Shown here: positions 5,205 through 6,242 of the stretch, one piece after another
Layout: the number at the start of each line of letters is the position of its first letter
Position numbering within the stretch: the first letter of the stretch is position 1
Assembly: GCA_014380205.1 (NCBI GenBank)
Contig: JACMKH010000212.1
Coordinates: 1 to 6,242 of the forward strand
DNA: 6,242 nucleotides
Origin: Sphingomonadaceae bacterium
GTDB taxonomy: Bacteria; Pseudomonadota; Alphaproteobacteria; Sphingomonadales; Sphingomonadaceae
Direction of reading: 5' to 3'
Translations under genes and position numbers: made by a program
Notes under the pieces: model-generated
What the model was told of the DNA's origin: nothing
Database searches by the model: none
Seen by the model: the letters and a program-made list of their open reading frames with translations, nothing else

Positions 5205-6242
5205 ATGTCGCTGCGGGGGATGATCACGGTGGTGGCGGCCGCGTCGCTCGCGACGGCCGCCTTCGCCTATTCGTCGGGCCGGATCGATGCGCCCCCTGCC
5301 GCGCGCCCGGCGATGATGCGCTTCGCTCAGGCGGGCCAGCCCGCCACGATGTCCTCCCCCGCCGAGACTCCCGACAGCTACAGTGTGATCGGCGTCGGCG
5401 ACATCATGATGGGCAGCGACTGGCCCGAGCCGATCATGGATGCGCGCGTCGCGCCCAACGTGAGCGCCACCGAGGTGCTCGGCCCCGAGATCGCGAGCCT
5501 GTTCGCGACCAGCGATGTCGTGTTCGGCAATTTCGAGGGCACCATCCACACGAGCAGCGCCAACGCCAAGGCGTGCCGCAACCCCGCCGTTTGCTTCACC
5601 TTCCGCAGTCCGCCGTTCCACGCCGAATATCTGCGCCGCGCCGGCTTCACGCTGGTCTCCAACGCGAACAACCATTCGCGCGATTTCGGCGAAGGCGGCC
5701 GCGCCGAGACCTATCGCTACCTCACCGCCGCCGGGCTCGCGGTCTCGGGCGCTGACACGCCGTCGACGAGGATCGGCGTCCAGACGCTCCCCGACGGAAC
5801 GCGCTTCGCGCTCGTCGCCTTCGGCCACAATCCCGGGCTGCTCAGCGTTCAGAATTACGCGCGGCTCGGCGAGATGGTGCGTGAGGCCGACGCGATCGCC
5901 GATGTCGTGATCGTCTCGTGCCACGTCGGCGCCGAGGGCCAGACGCGCGACCGCGTCACCCGCGCGACCGAGATTTTTCTCGAGGAGGATCGCGGCGATC
6001 CGTATCGTTTCGCGCACAGCGCGGTCGACGCGGGGGCCGATGTGGTGTTCTGCCACGGCCCGCACGTGCCGCGCGCGATCGAGGTTTATCGCGGGCGCTT
6101 CATTGCCTACAGCCTCGGCAATTTCTGGACCTACGGCCGCTTCAACCTGTCGGGAACGGGTGGGATGGCGCCGATTGCCGCGCTGGAGGTCGGCGGCGAC
6201 GGAGAGCTGCGCGCCGCGCGCATCGTCTCGGCGCGGCAGGAC
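5205..6242 (+). CDS. CapA/PGA_cap family protein (calcineurin-like metallophosphatase fold), 3' end beyond the window
   Basis: The frame from ATG 5205 is open to the right edge (346 residues). A hydrophobic N-terminal segment (about 7-21) suggests a signal peptide or membrane anchor. The PGA_cap domain starts near residue 59. Its motifs are 'VGDIMMG' (64-70), 'VVFGNFEGTI' (105-114), 'SNANNHSRDFGEGG' (152-165), 'VSCHVGAEG' (237-245), 'CHGPHVPRAIE' (283-293) and 'YSLGNF' (302-307). These carry the Asp, Asn, Glu and His residues expected of the metal site in this metallophosphatase-like family. The family is named for CapA of Bacillus poly-gamma-glutamate synthesis, but most proteobacterial members have unknown substrates and no capBC partner is visible here. 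The start is set by an in-frame TGA at 5199-5201 immediately upstream; ATG 5220 is an alternative. No strong Shine-Dalgarno sequence was seen. Envelope-related by family, exact role unknown. Confidence 0.88.
   Translation, partial: MSLRGMITVVAAASLATAAFAYSSGRIDAPPAARPAMMRFAQAGQPATMSSPAETPDSYSVIGVGDIMMGSDWPEPIMDARVAPNVSATEVLGPEIASLFATSDVVFGNFEGTIHTSSANAKACRNPAVCFTFRSPPFHAEYLRRAGFTLVSNANNHSRDFGEGGRAETYRYLTAAGLAVSGADTPSTRIGVQTLPDGTRFALVAFGHNPGLLSVQNYARLGEMVREADAIADVVIVSCHVGAEGQTRDRVTRATEIFLEEDRGDPYRFAHSAVDAGADVVFCHGPHVPRAIEVYRGRFIAYSLGNFWTYGRFNLSGTGGMAPIAALEVGGDGELRAARIVSARQD

Overview
The window looks like two pieces of DNA with different character, joined near position 1325-1345. The left piece (1 to about 1335) has moderate GC: one sampled 60-base line is 57% G+C. 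It reads entirely on the minus strand. In transcription order it holds the last ~36 codons of a family III (CaiB/BaiF) CoA-transferase, a complete dienelactone-hydrolase family gene, and the first 74 codons of a ribosome hibernation promoting factor gene that runs off the left edge. Its source organism cannot be named from the sequence.

The right piece (about 1335 to 6242) is very GC-rich: a sampled 60-base line is 78% G+C, and codon third positions are strongly G/C. Its gene content and style fit an alphaproteobacterium, most likely a sphingomonad; this is inference from protein character, not a search. It carries egtB (lacking its 5' part) and egtD, the two core ergothioneine genes, with a one-base stop/start overlap. 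A GT61-type (DUF563) glycosyltransferase follows 10 bases later on the same strand. A convergent SleB-type periplasmic cell wall hydrolase lies on the minus strand. A 377-base intergenic region contains a perfect 8-bp palindrome, and the divergent CapA/PGA_cap-family metallophosphatase gene then runs off the right edge.

Functionally, EgtD trimethylates histidine to hercynine and EgtB couples hercynine sulfoxide formation to a thiol donor, so egtBD is a small thiol-antioxidant operon. The glycosyltransferase, cell wall hydrolase and CapA-like protein are envelope or polysaccharide functions with no visible link to ergothioneine. The left piece is unrelated: acyl-CoA and carboxymethylenebutenolide-type catabolism plus ribosome hibernation.

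The most important observation is the junction itself. Two unrelated, oppositely oriented genes (a CoA-transferase tail and an egtB body) are both cut at the same place, and the base composition changes there. This indicates either a chimeric assembly or a real illegitimate recombination that has decapitated egtB. No CRISPR array, insertion sequence, tRNA or rRNA was seen, and I found no convincing new biological system.
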